DNA of 64,000 nucleotides from Corynebacterium doosanense CAU 212 = DSM 45436 (lineage in GTDB: Bacteria; Actinomycetota; Actinomycetes; Mycobacteriales; Mycobacteriaceae). Location of the stretch: contig NZ_CP006764.1 in assembly GCF_000767055.1 (NCBI RefSeq), positions 186,001 through 250,000 of the forward strand, given 5' to 3'. The notes under the pieces were generated by a model. That model ran no database searches. It was not told the origin of the DNA and saw only the letters and a list, made by a program, of their open reading frames with translations. A program made the translations under genes and the position numbers. Of the stretch, positions 24,186 to 34,161 are shown piece by piece. Each line of letters starts with the position of its first letter. Within the stretch, counting starts at the first letter, position 1.

Positions 24186-25493
24186 GTGTACCAGCCATCC
24201 GACCTCACCGACATGAGTCCCAAGACCCTCATCTCCACCCTCATCTCCGCCCACGGTGAGATGACCCGCTTCAAGGCGCTGTTCATTCTCGCCCTCGCCG
24301 ACTTCCACAGCCGCTCCCTGGCCCGGGAGCTGGGGTCGCCGTCCACCACCATCTGGCTCATGCGCACCCTCAGCGTTGCGGAGTCCACCGCCTTCGAATA
24401 CCTGCGGGTGGGCACGACTCTGGCCAGGTTCCCGCTGGTTGCCGCCGCTTTCCTCGCGGGAGAGCTCTCCTACAGCGTCGTGCGCATCCTGGCCGCCCAC
24501 CTCACGGAGGAGAACGAAGCCGAGCTGCTGGCGGCGGCGAAATCGCTGACCATCACCGAGCTGCGCGCCCTCCTCGCGGGCATGGGCAGGCCGGAGAAAC
24601 CTCTGTCCGAGAAGTTCTCCCTGCACATCGACGAGGAAACCGGATGGCTGAGGTTCCACGGCAGAATCAGCCCGGAGAATGCGGCACGGTTGCTGGCAGG
24701 TCTGAAGATCGCCGAGCTGGGCAACCTGGTCGACCTTTCCGAGGTGGATCCTGAGGTGCTGGCCGACGGGGACGCCGTGTCCAGGGAGCTGGAGAAGGCG
24801 GAGAACACACCCGTTGCCGTGCCCTCCGAAGAACGCTCGGCCACCGGGTTCGGGGCACCCCGGCGAAGCGGGCTGCTCTCTGCGTTCCTGGGCATGGTGA
24901 ACATGACCAGATGCCGCCCGACCAACCGTCTCCGCACACCGGGAGCCCAGGTCAACCTGCTGGTGAGCGAGGACGGGCGGGCGATTCTGCCGTCGATACC
25001 CGGGGCAAGCTCCAGCAGCCTCGTGGCCGCGGCACTCAACGGGGACGTCCGGGCACACCTGCTGGACAACCGTGGGGTGCAGATGGCCGCGAGCCGCGCG
25101 CAGCGGCTGGTGGGCGACGCCCAGGTCAACGCCCTCATGGCCCGGTGGAACTTCCAGTGCGCGATGCCCGGCTGCAACCACACGAGGTTCATCGAGTTCC
25201 ACCACATCATCTTCTACCGCGACGGGGGAGAAACTGAGCTGTGGAATCTCATCCCGTTGTGCTCAGCCTGCCATTCGTTGGTCACCACCGGAATGGCGGA
25301 GATCACCTTCGGGCAGGGGGACTCGTCCGTGCTGAACTTCACCTTCGCGGGAGGCGCCCGGTACGTCTCCGAGAACCGCAGCCTGCCCATGCGCCTGGAT
25401 CGGGGCAGGTTCCGGGAACACAGAAGCCCCATCCGAGTCGAGGGTCAGTCGTTCTCGGATGAGGCTGCCGGGGTGGCGCTGGCGCCGGTCTGA
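24186..25493 (+). CDS. DUF222/HNH endonuclease-signature protein
   Basis: This 435-residue protein has an N-terminal helical DUF222-like part (about 20-260) and a C-terminal HNH domain: CAMPGCNHTRFIEFHHIIF, then WNLIPLCSACHSLV. It has the zinc-type Cys pairs and the HH/N/H residues. Such genes are multicopy in corynebacteria and mycobacteria, and their role (possibly mobile or recombination-related) is not established. GTG at 24186 follows a GGGGGA ribosome site. It ends directly against the convergent emb gene with no gap. Confidence 0.75.
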   Translation: MYQPSDLTDMSPKTLISTLISAHGEMTRFKALFILALADFHSRSLARELGSPSTTIWLMRTLSVAESTAFEYLRVGTTLARFPLVAAAFLAGELSYSVVRILAAHLTEENEAELLAAAKSLTITELRALLAGMGRPEKPLSEKFSLHIDEETGWLRFHGRISPENAARLLAGLKIAELGNLVDLSEVDPEVLADGDAVSRELEKAENTPVAVPSEERSATGFGAPRRSGLLSAFLGMVNMTRCRPTNRLRTPGAQVNLLVSEDGRAILPSIPGASSSSLVAAALNGDVRAHLLDNRGVQMAASRAQRLVGDAQVNALMARWNFQCAMPGCNHTRFIEFHHIIFYRDGGETELWNLIPLCSACHSLVTTGMAEITFGQGDSSVLNFTFAGGARYVSENRSLPMRLDRGRFREHRSPIRVEGQSFSDEAAGVALAPV

Positions 25494-28400
25494 CTACTCC
25501 TCCTCCGGCACCCGGATGTTCATGTCCGATTCGTGCCAGGTGCCCGAGCGGGTGATCACCTCGGTGTCCACCACCGCCTCGTCGGGGGCCGTGCCGGTGG
25601 AGTCCGCGCGCAGCTCGTAGCGCTGGATCGATCCCCAGTCCCGGTTCCAGTCGCCGCGGGTGTAGCTGGGCACCTCGTACGAGGAGTTGACGGCCTCTGC
25701 GGTGGCGAGGGAGCCGCCGCCGAGGAAGTCCATGAATCCGGTGAGGGCCTCTGCGCCCTCGTTGTCGGGGGAGACGCGGTAGCGCGGGATCTCCGTCACG
25801 CCGGCGAAGTGGTCGAACGTGCGGAGCGTGGGGAACTGCAGTCCCACGGACCAGTCGAGCAGCGCCGGGGTGGAGTCATCCGTGAGAGTGGAGAGTGGGG
25901 CGAGCTCCGGAACCCTGGGCGGGGTGAACGCGATCCAGTTCTCCGGGTCGAGGGAGGTGTCCTCGGCGACGATGCGCACCGCGTCCGCCTCCTCGGGAAG
26001 CTCGTCCAGGGGGACCCGGAGGTTACGCCAGGTCGGGGTGGGGCCGATGTCGTAGAGCACCTTCTCGCCGAGTTTCTCCACCTCGCCGTTTTCGCGGGTG
26101 ACGCCGTACTCGACGACGAGGTCTTCGCCGGGCTCCTCGACGCCGTCCTGGTCGAAGTGGGCGATCCGGCCGGCGGCGGAGACGACGAGCAGCGGGGCGT
26201 TCTCCGTGCGCTCCGGGAGCTGGTACCACGCGGTGGTGATGGAGGCGGACGCGGTCGGCTCGTCCTCCCACGAACCCGTCACCGGGATGGCGAAGGGGTC
26301 GAGGTTGAACGGGAGCTGGGCGTTGGAACCGTTGACACCCGTGGCCTCGCGGGTGCCGCCGGTCGTGTCGGACGTCGGCGTGCGGGTCGTCGAATCTGCC
26401 GAGGTCGTGGTGTCCGTGCTGGTCGACCCGGTGCTACCGGCGTCGGTGGTCGTGTCTGCGTTCCCGGTGTCCCCGGTGCTGCCCGTGTCTCCGCTGGCCG
26501 CCGGGCCGTCGCCGGTCTGGGACCCGTTGTTGATGGAGGAGTTCGCGATGGCACCGACGTTCGCGGCGGCCTGGGTCTCGGGGACGATGAACTCGGGGAT
26601 CTTCCCGGGCTCGAAACCCTGGACCTCCCCGGCCTCGAGGGACTCCCCGAGCGGCACGTCGCCCAGCGGGGAGAGGAAAGATTCGTTGGTGTTGGTCTCC
26701 ACCATCGCCTCGTCGGCGAGGTAGCTGGTGTCGCCGGTCAGCGCCTTGACGTTGCCCAGGCCCACGCTGTAATCGGGGTACTGGCTGGCGAAGGCCTTGG
26801 TGAACGTGGCCACGGAGAACAGCACCACAAGAATGGACACCACGGCGATGGGCGCGGTCATGACCGTGGTCCACCGACTGGCGGCCGTCTTGTCGGCGGC
26901 GTCGAACTGGTCGAGCCGGCCCTCCTCGATGGCCTGCGAGCGGCGGTACTGGTGACGGAAGGTCTGCACGATCGCCACCGCGAGGATGAGCAGCGCGATG
27001 ACCAGCAGGATGGTGTTGAACTCGATGCCGCGCAGCTGCGGGGTCTTGTCCCACCAGGGCACGCCGAAGGAGGAGATGTACCACCAGCCGTTCCAGCCGG
27101 CGAAGGTCAGCGCCAGCAGGAAGGTCACGCCGGCGAGCGCGAAGGTGCGCGCGCGGGGAGACTTGGCGGCGATCTGCGCCAGCACCACGCCACCCAGCGC
27201 GGCGGCCGCGCCCGAGATACCGGTGTAGATGCCGAAGTGGTGGGTCCACTTGGTGGGGGTGAACATGAGGAAGAACATCGACAGAGCGACGATGAGCACG
27301 AGGCGCAACGTCGGCCCGCGGTTCGCGCCGGGCACGCTGCCGAACCGCAGCACGGAGTAGAGGATCAGGGCGACACACACCAGCATGGTGAGCATCGCGA
27401 ACCGTCGGGTCAGGGATCCGTCGACCGACTGCTCCATCAGCGTGGAGTACCGCACGTACTCCGAGTACCACTCCAGCGACGGGCCGACGATGCCCCGCAC
27501 GCGGGTGGACTCCATGACGGCGGCCAGGGTCTGGTCGGCGAAGATGGGCACGAGCACAAAGAGCCCGGCCGCGCTGAAGGGCAGCAGCACGCTCGCGGCC
27601 GCCAGGCGGGGCGAGTCGTCGGCGGCCATCCGGCGGCCGAGGATACGCACCAGAGAGGGCAGGGAAACCAGGAACACGCCGACGGCCATGAGGCCGGTGG
27701 GGCCGCAGGTCAGGGTGACGGCCGCGGTCAGCGTGCCCAGCGCCGCCGGCAGCAGGCGGTCCGTGGCGATGGAACGCTCGAACAGTGCCCAGGCGAGCAG
27801 CGTGCCCAGCGCGATGATCGGCTCCGGACGCACGCCGTTGTTGTAGGGCAGCCAGAAGGCCAGGAACATGAACGCCGCGGTCCAGTGCGCGACGCGTCGA
27901 CCGGCTATGCCCCGTCCGAAGCGGGGCAGGATCTCCCGCGAGAGCAGCAGCCAGATGCCGATGCCCGCCACCAGCGCCGGCAATCGCATCCACAGCGAGG
28001 CCGCGGACACCTCGCTCATCACGGCGAGCAGCTCGTAGTACGGGGAGCCGAACGGTGCCTCGGGCACGCCGTACCAGCGGTAGTAGTTGGCCATGTAACC
28101 CGCGTGGCCGGAGACCCGCGCCATGGTGAGGATGAAGCCGTCGTCCGAGGTGTTGGCGCCGAAGATGTGCCAGAACCCGAGGATCACCCCGACCACGCCA
28201 TCGAGCGGGGTGGGCCGCCAGCGGCGGCTTCCGCCCCGGATGTGGCCGCGGCCGTCGCAGCGGTCCTGGCGCCACAGCGCCCACACGGCGATAAGCGCCA
28301 GGAGCGTGCCGGCCCACATCGCGACCTGCTTGATCAGCGTCGGAGAGGTGGTGAAGCGGGAGTTGATCTCCACGTCGACGCTGAGACCGGCGTCGATAAG

Positions 28401-29015
28401 CGAAGAAACGTTTTCGGGCGAGTTGTCGATCTCCGTGTACACGCCCGTGACCTGCGGACGGAGGTCCGACTCCGTCGATTCGGCGTGGTCGGTTCCGGGG
28501 ATGCTTATCGACGTCCCGTCGCCTGTGGCCGCCAGGTCAAGCACGGCGTCGGCGGGCAGATCCGCCATCTCCTCGGAGGCGAGCTCGAAGACCACGTCGT
28601 TGAGGATGGAGACACTCAGCCCGTCGTCGGCGTTGACGGTGATGAACAGGCCCCGGTCGGTCGCCTCGGGGCTGTCGGCGGGGATGGTGCCCAGCAGCAG
28701 GGACTGGCCGTCGCGCAGCAGGTCAACGGCGGATAGCGGCAGCTGGGCCTCGTACTTCTCCGGGGCGACGGAGATGAGCGGCGCGTTGACGGAGTTGAGG
28801 GAGTCGTTCTGCGGCCAGTGCACCGAGGACTGGGTCTGGTTGACCGGGAGGAACGGCACGAGCAGGAAGAGGATCGTGGCGAGCAGCCCGGAGACGATGG
28901 CCAGGCTCTTCAGCCACCGGGGGGCCGACCCGTGGAGGCGGGCGGAGGAGGCGGTGTCTGCGCCGACCGCGGTGGCGGCCGTGCTGCTCGTACTTATGCT
29001 GCTGGGCTGGGACAT
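25494..29015 (-). CDS. emb: Arabinosyltransferase Emb
   Basis: The protein has 1173 residues with an N-terminal transmembrane helix, a large extracytoplasmic loop, a GT-C membrane core of about 12 helices (aspartate pair in a GANTSDDGFILTMARVSG-type loop, about 285-300) and a C-terminal extracytoplasmic carbohydrate-binding region interrupted by a Thr/Ser/Asp-rich linker (TGDTGNADTTTD). Emb proteins add arabinofuranose from decaprenyl-phospho-arabinose to arabinogalactan and are the target of ethambutol. Corynebacteria have a single emb. The ATG at 29015 gives a normal N terminus. An ATG at 29057 overlapping the aftA stop (ATGCATAA) is the alternative and would allow translational coupling. 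Confidence 0.92.
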   Translation of the reverse strand: MSQPSSISTSSTAATAVGADTASSARLHGSAPRWLKSLAIVSGLLATILFLLVPFLPVNQTQSSVHWPQNDSLNSVNAPLISVAPEKYEAQLPLSAVDLLRDGQSLLLGTIPADSPEATDRGLFITVNADDGLSVSILNDVVFELASEEMADLPADAVLDLAATGDGTSISIPGTDHAESTESDLRPQVTGVYTEIDNSPENVSSLIDAGLSVDVEINSRFTTSPTLIKQVAMWAGTLLALIAVWALWRQDRCDGRGHIRGGSRRWRPTPLDGVVGVILGFWHIFGANTSDDGFILTMARVSGHAGYMANYYRWYGVPEAPFGSPYYELLAVMSEVSAASLWMRLPALVAGIGIWLLLSREILPRFGRGIAGRRVAHWTAAFMFLAFWLPYNNGVRPEPIIALGTLLAWALFERSIATDRLLPAALGTLTAAVTLTCGPTGLMAVGVFLVSLPSLVRILGRRMAADDSPRLAAASVLLPFSAAGLFVLVPIFADQTLAAVMESTRVRGIVGPSLEWYSEYVRYSTLMEQSVDGSLTRRFAMLTMLVCVALILYSVLRFGSVPGANRGPTLRLVLIVALSMFFLMFTPTKWTHHFGIYTGISGAAAALGGVVLAQIAAKSPRARTFALAGVTFLLALTFAGWNGWWYISSFGVPWWDKTPQLRGIEFNTILLVIALLILAVAIVQTFRHQYRRSQAIEEGRLDQFDAADKTAASRWTTVMTAPIAVVSILVVLFSVATFTKAFASQYPDYSVGLGNVKALTGDTSYLADEAMVETNTNESFLSPLGDVPLGESLEAGEVQGFEPGKIPEFIVPETQAAANVGAIANSSINNGSQTGDGPAASGDTGSTGDTGNADTTTDAGSTGSTSTDTTTSADSTTRTPTSDTTGGTREATGVNGSNAQLPFNLDPFAIPVTGSWEDEPTASASITTAWYQLPERTENAPLLVVSAAGRIAHFDQDGVEEPGEDLVVEYGVTRENGEVEKLGEKVLYDIGPTPTWRNLRVPLDELPEEADAVRIVAEDTSLDPENWIAFTPPRVPELAPLSTLTDDSTPALLDWSVGLQFPTLRTFDHFAGVTEIPRYRVSPDNEGAEALTGFMDFLGGGSLATAEAVNSSYEVPSYTRGDWNRDWGSIQRYELRADSTGTAPDEAVVDTEVITRSGTWHESDMNIRVPEEE

Positions 29016-29049
29016 AGGGTCAGAGTGTAGGTCAGGGCTCGGAGTGGGC

Positions 29050-31083
29050 TTATGCATTGTTGGCCGACACCACCACGAAGGGTCCGATCTGCTCCACGGT
29101 CCACAGGTCCTCGTCCGCGAAGACCTCGGGGTTGAAGAAGGTGGCCGTGTAACGCACGTTGGGCTGGTTGGGGTAGATGTCCTCGGCGACGTGGGTCTTC
29201 CAGCCGTCGACGGAACCCTCGGCCTCGCCGCGGAAGATGAACACGTCCGGACGGTGCCAGGGGCTGTCGTCGAGCGCGTCGCGGAAGGACTCCGGGGAGT
29301 CGATGCTGGTCCAGGAGTCGTCCGCCCACTCGCGAACCAGGGCGCTGCGCTGGGAGTATTCGCCCAGCGGGTTGGCGTAGTGGCTGGTGAAGGCGTTGAA
29401 CCCGTGATACGGGTGGAAGGAGAGGAACCGGTTCTCATCCGTGAGGATGACGGTGTCAGTGGGTTCGAACCCCTCGGCGCGGAGGTGCTCGTCGATCTCC
29501 GGGTAGTAGCTGGCCGCGTCGGGGGCGTAGCGGTCCGCACGCTCGCCGGAGCCGTCGGTGTCCCGGTAGGCGTGGTCGATGGCGTTCTCGTTGCGAGCCG
29601 GGATGTCCTGGGCGTAGTAGGCCCCGGCGGCGAGGACGATCACGAGCATGGCGAGGGTGATCTTCCGGGTGGTCTCCAGGGGCAGCGACTCGGGGTAGAG
29701 CCTGCGGATCCCGATGAGCCGGATCTCCGCCAGGGCGAGGACGCCGGCGGTGGACATCATGAGCACGATGAGGATGTCGATGCGGAATCCCAGCAGCGAC
29801 GTGCCGGCGAGGGTGGCCACCATCGAGGCCAGGGACCAGAGGTAGAAGCCGATGGTCATGACGGCCATGACCCGGATGTCTAGGTCATGGAAGCGCACCA
29901 CGAGGTAGACGAGGCCCACCAGGCACAGCACGCCGATGACCGAGGGGGCGAGGAAGGGCACGGGGATCTGGGTGCCCTCCTGCGGCAGGAAGTGGTTGGC
30001 GGTGGATTCCAGCACCTCCGGGCCGGTGAGCGCCTGCCAGAGGAACGGCGCCCAGGTGATCAGGGCGATGGCGATGGAGCCGAAGCCGATGACGGCGAGG
30101 TGGATGATGGGCACCCACCAGCGGGTGATCAGGGCCGTGAAGACGGCGGCCACGGCGACCACCGAGAGGGCGACCGCGCCGGTGAACAGTGTGTAGAACG
30201 AGGCGGCGACGCCGAGGAACACGATGGTGCCCAGGGTGGCGAACCACGATCCCAGCAGCGCACGCCGGAGCATGACACACACGGCGGGAACACCCATGGC
30301 GATGACGGCCGCGTAGGGCTCCTCGGGGCTCATCACCAGGGTGACACACGTGGTGACCAGCGCGATGGCCGTGGCCACCGGGAGCGAACCCGTGAGGCGC
30401 TGCCAGACCGGGACGAGGATGCACCCGGCGATGGCCAGGGAGATGATCGCCCACGGCTGGAACACCTCCCAGCCGGACAGACCCAGCAGGTTGGCCAGCC
30501 GCCCGCCCATCCAGAACCACGCGATGGGGTAGTACGAGACCATGTCGATGTAATTCATGTCATGGTTCGTGGCGGTCTCGGTCATGCGGGTGAGGAACTG
30601 GGTGCGAAAACCCTGGTCCACCTGCAGCCCGTCGAGGTAGAGTCTGGTGGCGGACAGGGGGATCGCCAGGGTGGCCACCACGATGCCCGCGGGGGAGAGA
30701 TAGGAGACGGCGTAGGTCAACGCCACGCGCCAGCGGGGGCGGGTGACACCGGTATCTGGTGCGCGGTGTTCGTCGAGAAGCCAGAGCGCCGTGAGCACGC
30801 CGACCGCGACGAGCACCGCGACGGTGCCGGCGGTGGCCAGCGCGCGGGTGACCATGGAGGTGCTGTAAGCGGGCAGGCTGGTCCGGTCGAGGACCAGCCA
30901 GGCCAGGAGCGCGAAGACGCCGCCGAAGAATCCCGCCGCGGCGATCGCCGTGATGGTCCGGCCGCGGCCGAAGACGTCCGGGGCGTATTCCCGCACGAAT
31001 GACGGGCTGGGGCGGTCCGCATCCAGGGATCTCCGACGGGTGGGCGTGGGCCTGTCGAGGGCCCCGGTCACAGCACTGCTCAT
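29050..31083 (-). CDS. aftA: Galactan 5-O-arabinofuranosyltransferase AftA
   Basis: This 677-residue GT-C glycosyltransferase has an N-terminal cytoplasmic tail, about 11-13 transmembrane helices and a C-terminal extracytoplasmic domain ending VVVSANNA. The first periplasmic loop (DQGFRTQFLTRMTETATNHD, then YIDMVSYYPIAWFW) carries the acidic/aromatic catalytic residues of the family. AftA adds the first arabinose to the galactan chain. Its stop overlaps the possible upstream start of emb. It follows dprE2 after a 96-bp gap with a hairpin. Confidence 0.92.
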   Translation of the reverse strand: MSSAVTGALDRPTPTRRRSLDADRPSPSFVREYAPDVFGRGRTITAIAAAGFFGGVFALLAWLVLDRTSLPAYSTSMVTRALATAGTVAVLVAVGVLTALWLLDEHRAPDTGVTRPRWRVALTYAVSYLSPAGIVVATLAIPLSATRLYLDGLQVDQGFRTQFLTRMTETATNHDMNYIDMVSYYPIAWFWMGGRLANLLGLSGWEVFQPWAIISLAIAGCILVPVWQRLTGSLPVATAIALVTTCVTLVMSPEEPYAAVIAMGVPAVCVMLRRALLGSWFATLGTIVFLGVAASFYTLFTGAVALSVVAVAAVFTALITRWWVPIIHLAVIGFGSIAIALITWAPFLWQALTGPEVLESTANHFLPQEGTQIPVPFLAPSVIGVLCLVGLVYLVVRFHDLDIRVMAVMTIGFYLWSLASMVATLAGTSLLGFRIDILIVLMMSTAGVLALAEIRLIGIRRLYPESLPLETTRKITLAMLVIVLAAGAYYAQDIPARNENAIDHAYRDTDGSGERADRYAPDAASYYPEIDEHLRAEGFEPTDTVILTDENRFLSFHPYHGFNAFTSHYANPLGEYSQRSALVREWADDSWTSIDSPESFRDALDDSPWHRPDVFIFRGEAEGSVDGWKTHVAEDIYPNQPNVRYTATFFNPEVFADEDLWTVEQIGPFVVVSANNA

Positions 31084-31129
31084 GTGTAACAGTTTCGCAT
31101 AGAAGCGGGTGGTAGCCGATTCATGACGA

Positions 31130-31163
31130 GGGCCCGCCCACCGAAAAGACGGTGGACGGGCCC
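31130..31163. terminator. Hairpin between dprE2 and aftA
   Basis: Arms GGCCCGCCCACCG (31131-31143) and CGGTGGACGGGCC (31150-31162) pair with one G-T mismatch around a 6-base loop. No T-run follows on the minus strand, the direction of the genes, so it may attenuate or process the transcript instead of fully ending it. Confidence 0.5.
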
Positions 31164-31179
31164 CGGTGCGGGGTGGTGC

Positions 31180-31944
31180 CTAGAAGCTGAGGCGGTTCAT
31201 CACGGCGCTCGGCATGTTCTTCAGTACCAGCGAGATCGGTTCGAAGAGGGGATGCACGAAGATTCCGCTGCGGCCCTTGAGCACTGCGGCGAAGGTCGCC
31301 TCTGCGACATCGGACACGTCCACGGTCAGCGGCGCCTCCTTGCCGGTTCCGGAGCTCATCTTGGTTCGCACCTGGCCCGGGCGGACCACGAGCACCTTGA
31401 CGCCGGACTCGGCCAGCGCGACGCCGAGCTGGGTGAAGAAGCCGTCGACACCCGCCTTCGAGGCGCCGTAGACGAAGTTGGAGCGGCGCACCCGCTGGCC
31501 CGCGACGGAGCTCAGCGCGACGACGTGACCGTGGCCCTGGTTCTTCATGGCCTGGCCGAGCAGCACGCCCACGGAGACGTAACCGGTGAAGTTGATTTCG
31601 GCGCTCTCGACGGCGGCGGCGTGATCCTGCCACAGCTGTTCCTGGTCACCCAGGGTGCCGAAGGCCACGATGGCGACGTCGACATCCCCGTCCGCGAAAG
31701 CTCGGGAGATGACGTCCGGGTGGCTGGCGGTGTCCTGGGCATCGAAGTCGATGACGTTGACTTCGGTGGCGCCGGCTCGGGTGAGCGTATCGACGGCCGC
31801 CTCCACGCGGGGCGAATCCGCGCGGGCGGCAAGGGTGACCTTGGACGGCCCCTTGCTGAGGAACTCGCTGACGATGCCGAGACCGATCTCGGACGTGCCG
31901 CCGAGCAGCAGAATGTTCTGGGCCTGGCCCACTGCGTTGAGCAT
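31180..31944 (-). CDS. dprE2: Decaprenylphospho-2-keto-arabinose reductase DprE2
   Basis: The 254-residue short-chain dehydrogenase has cofactor loop LLLGGTSEIGLGI (about 11-23) and catalytic residues in ALSSVAGQRVRRSNFVYGASKAG (Ser, Tyr, Lys). It reduces the keto intermediate made by DprE1 with NADH to give decaprenyl-phospho-arabinose, the only arabinose donor for the cell wall. It lies 39 bp behind dprE1 in the same operon direction. Confidence 0.93.
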   Translation of the reverse strand: MLNAVGQAQNILLLGGTSEIGLGIVSEFLSKGPSKVTLAARADSPRVEAAVDTLTRAGATEVNVIDFDAQDTASHPDVISRAFADGDVDVAIVAFGTLGDQEQLWQDHAAAVESAEINFTGYVSVGVLLGQAMKNQGHGHVVALSSVAGQRVRRSNFVYGASKAGVDGFFTQLGVALAESGVKVLVVRPGQVRTKMSSGTGKEAPLTVDVSDVAEATFAAVLKGRSGIFVHPLFEPISLVLKNMPSAVMNRLSF

Positions 31945-31983
31945 GGTGTCGTGTTCTCCTTCTGGTGGAACTGGTCGGGCGGG

Positions 31984-33399
31984 TTAGTGCAGTTCGAGAC
32001 GGCGGGACATGTCGGAGGCGAAGACTCCGGTGGGGTCAATCTCGTTGCGGGTGCGCAGCCAGCCCTCCAGGCCGGGGTACATGGCGTGGAAGTTCTCCGC
32101 GGAGGTCCGCGACTCCTTGGCCAGGTAGAGGCGACCGCCGAACTCCATGACCTGCTTGTCCAGCGAGTCCAGCAGCGTGTGCAGGCCCGGCCGGATGGGG
32201 AAGTCCACACACACGTTCCAGCCCGGCATGGGGTAGGACAGCGGTGCGCGGTTGCCGGGGCCGAAGAGCTTGAACACGTTGAGTGCGGAGTGGTGGCCCG
32301 AGGCCTGGATCTGCTTGATGATGTCCTTGAAGGGCTCCACCGCATCCATGGGGACGACGAACTGGTACTGCAGGAAACCGGCGGAACCGTAACCGCGGTT
32401 CCACTCGCCGATGAGATCCAGCGGCTGATAGAACTGCGTGAGGTTCTTCACCTGGTTACGCGCCGGGGCACCCATGGCGTAGTACAGCTCGCCGATGGTG
32501 CCCAGCGTCAGCTTGTTCATGGTCCACGACGGGAAGATGTCGGGGACCTTCATCAGCTGCGGCGCGTTGAACTTCAGCGGGTCCTTGGCCAGCTTGGGCG
32601 CCAGTTCCTGCAGCTGGGCCAGCGTGGCCAGTGAGCCGCGGGAGATCGTGGAGCGGCCCAGCTTCGGCTCCGGGCTCATGGCGTCGAACCAGGCGGAGGA
32701 GTACTCGTAACCGGCCTCGGAGCCGTCGGAGTGGAATGCGACCGTCTCGTCGAGGTTGTCGGTGCGGTCCGTGTCCGCGATGAAGTACGCCGTCTCCGTC
32801 TTGGTCATGCGAATCTGCGCGCGCAGGATGATGCCGGTCAGGCCCATGCCGCCGACGGTGGCCCAGAAGAGGGCGCCGTCGGGATCGTCGGCGGAGCCTT
32901 CCGGCTCCAGGTGGAGGACCCGGCCGTCGGCGACGAGCAGCTCCATGGACACGACGTGGTTGCCGAAGGAGCCGGCGGTGTGGTGGTTCTTGCCGTGGAT
33001 GTCGGGGCCGATGGCGCCGCCGATGGTGACCTGGCGGGTGCCCGGCAGGACGGGGACCCACAGGCCGTAGGGGATCGCGGCCTTCATGAGCTGGTCCAGG
33101 TTGACGCCGGCGTCAACGTCGACGAGGGCGGATTCCGGGTCGATGGAGTGGATCCGGTTGAGACCCTGCATGTCGATGACGAGGCCGCCACCGTTCTGGG
33201 CGGGGTCACCGTAGGAGCGGCCCATGCCGCGGGCGATGACGCCGCGGCGGGCGGATTCGGGGAGGCCAGCGTTCTTCTCGGCGACCTCCCTCACCACCCT
33301 GATGATGACGTCGGGGTCGGAGGTACGCAGAACTTCGGCAACGGAGGGCGCGGTGCGTCCCCAGCCGTGGAGGGATTTGACGGTGGTGTGCGAGTGCAT
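31984..33399 (-). CDS. dprE1: Decaprenylphosphoryl-ribose oxidase DprE1
   Basis: The 471-residue FAD-dependent oxidase of the vanillyl-alcohol-oxidase group has FAD-binding blocks [37 protein letters not shown] and TVGGMGLTG. The substrate-side motif [11 protein letters not shown] places Cys397 where M. tuberculosis DprE1 has Cys387, the residue attacked by benzothiazinones, and Lys428 matches the catalytic Lys418 by spacing. It oxidises decaprenyl-phospho-ribose, the first step of epimerisation. The ATG at 33399 is preceded by GGAAG. A longer upstream frame reads into the 5' region and is not needed. Confidence 0.94.
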   Translation of the reverse strand: MHSHTTVKSLHGWGRTAPSVAEVLRTSDPDVIIRVVREVAEKNAGLPESARRGVIARGMGRSYGDPAQNGGGLVIDMQGLNRIHSIDPESALVDVDAGVNLDQLMKAAIPYGLWVPVLPGTRQVTIGGAIGPDIHGKNHHTAGSFGNHVVSMELLVADGRVLHLEPEGSADDPDGALFWATVGGMGLTGIILRAQIRMTKTETAYFIADTDRTDNLDETVAFHSDGSEAGYEYSSAWFDAMSPEPKLGRSTISRGSLATLAQLQELAPKLAKDPLKFNAPQLMKVPDIFPSWTMNKLTLGTIGELYYAMGAPARNQVKNLTQFYQPLDLIGEWNRGYGSAGFLQYQFVVPMDAVEPFKDIIKQIQASGHHSALNVFKLFGPGNRAPLSYPMPGWNVCVDFPIRPGLHTLLDSLDKQVMEFGGRLYLAKESRTSAENFHAMYPGLEGWLRTRNEIDPTGVFASDMSRRLELH

Positions 33400-34023
33400 C
33401 TTCCAGATCTTCTGTCGTCGGGTGCGCCCGCGCGGGAGAACTGGCGCGGGCATCTTCTTCTCGTTCTTCCCGGCCGAGCCTACTCGGGCGTCCAACGGGG
33501 ACGGGGGAGCAAGCGTGCGGGGAGGGTGTGATCTGTGCGGTGGTGCGTTACGTCCCCGGGTGCGATTCCCCGGAACCTCACATATTTGAGCGAAAATGTA
33601 ACCCTGGGCGGAAACCTGCATATATAGCGCGAGACGGTCAGGGTGGGGAATCCGGCTCGGAGGGGCCTGTAAACGTTGGAACTGCCTGTGAAAACCAAAT
33701 TTATGTAATGTATACTATGCAGAACGCGCCACGGGCGCAGTATTTGAATAAAAGCTGGTTAAAGCGTTTATGGGCGGTGGTTCAGGTCATCTGCCGCCCC
33801 CGATCAGGGGTAGGACCCCATGGGTGGTCATAACGAAGGTATGACCAGCAAATTCGCCGGAAAGCGCAGGGCAACTTGATTCCCGGGCCAAATTTATAAA
33901 ATACGTGAAATGAAAAATATGACGGTTCTGGAAGGGTCTTGCGTTACCCGTCTGAGGTGTCAATAATTTTGGCTACAGAGCAAGTCACACGGCCTGCTCG
34001 GACACTTACAGAAAGGCTTCATC
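33400..34023. other. Long intergenic region upstream of dprE1 and the small peptide gene
   Basis: The 624-bp region between two divergent genes has an A+T-rich middle (33590-33990) unlike its surroundings. It probably holds promoters in both directions. I see TATACT at about 33710, a GAAAAATATGACGG stretch near 33913, and the AGAAAGG ribosome site of the peptide gene at about 34010. Short open frames here have no support. Confidence 0.5.
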
Positions 34024-34143
34024 ATGATCTCCGACCTCTCCTCCGGCGTCTTCGGTCTCTTCGGTACCCTCATCAGCGCTTTCACCGGCGTCTTCGGCGA
34101 CATCCTCGACACCGTCACCGAGCTCTCCTCCAACATCTTCTAA
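34024..34143 (+). CDS. Small amphipathic peptide, PorA/PorH-like porin candidate (39 aa)
   Basis: The peptide has 39 residues beginning MISDLSSGVFGLFGTLISAF, continuing with TGVFGDILDT and VTELSSNIF. There is no signal peptide and no charged cluster. The spacing of Phe/Leu/Ile against Ser/Asp/Thr/Gly gives one amphipathic helix. Corynebacterial cell-wall channel proteins PorA and PorH are also very short (about 40-57 residues), lack signal peptides, and are acidic and amphipathic. The AGAAAGG ribosome site 8 bases upstream, a strong A+T-rich promoter region and two hairpins directly behind the stop argue for a real, highly expressed gene. The channel function is inference. Confidence 0.7.
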   Translation: MISDLSSGVFGLFGTLISAFTGVFGDILDTVTELSSNIF

Positions 34144-34161
34144 GGAACCCCCTTAGCTGAT

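Noticed and set aside
25533-28736. 1067-codon plus-strand frame opposite emb
   Set aside because: Antisense shadow with Gly/Arg/His-rich composition and no domain; emb on the other strand is unmistakable.
33528-33833. 101-codon frame in the dprE1 upstream region
   Set aside because: It overlaps the expected divergent promoters, has an irregular composition and no ribosome site.
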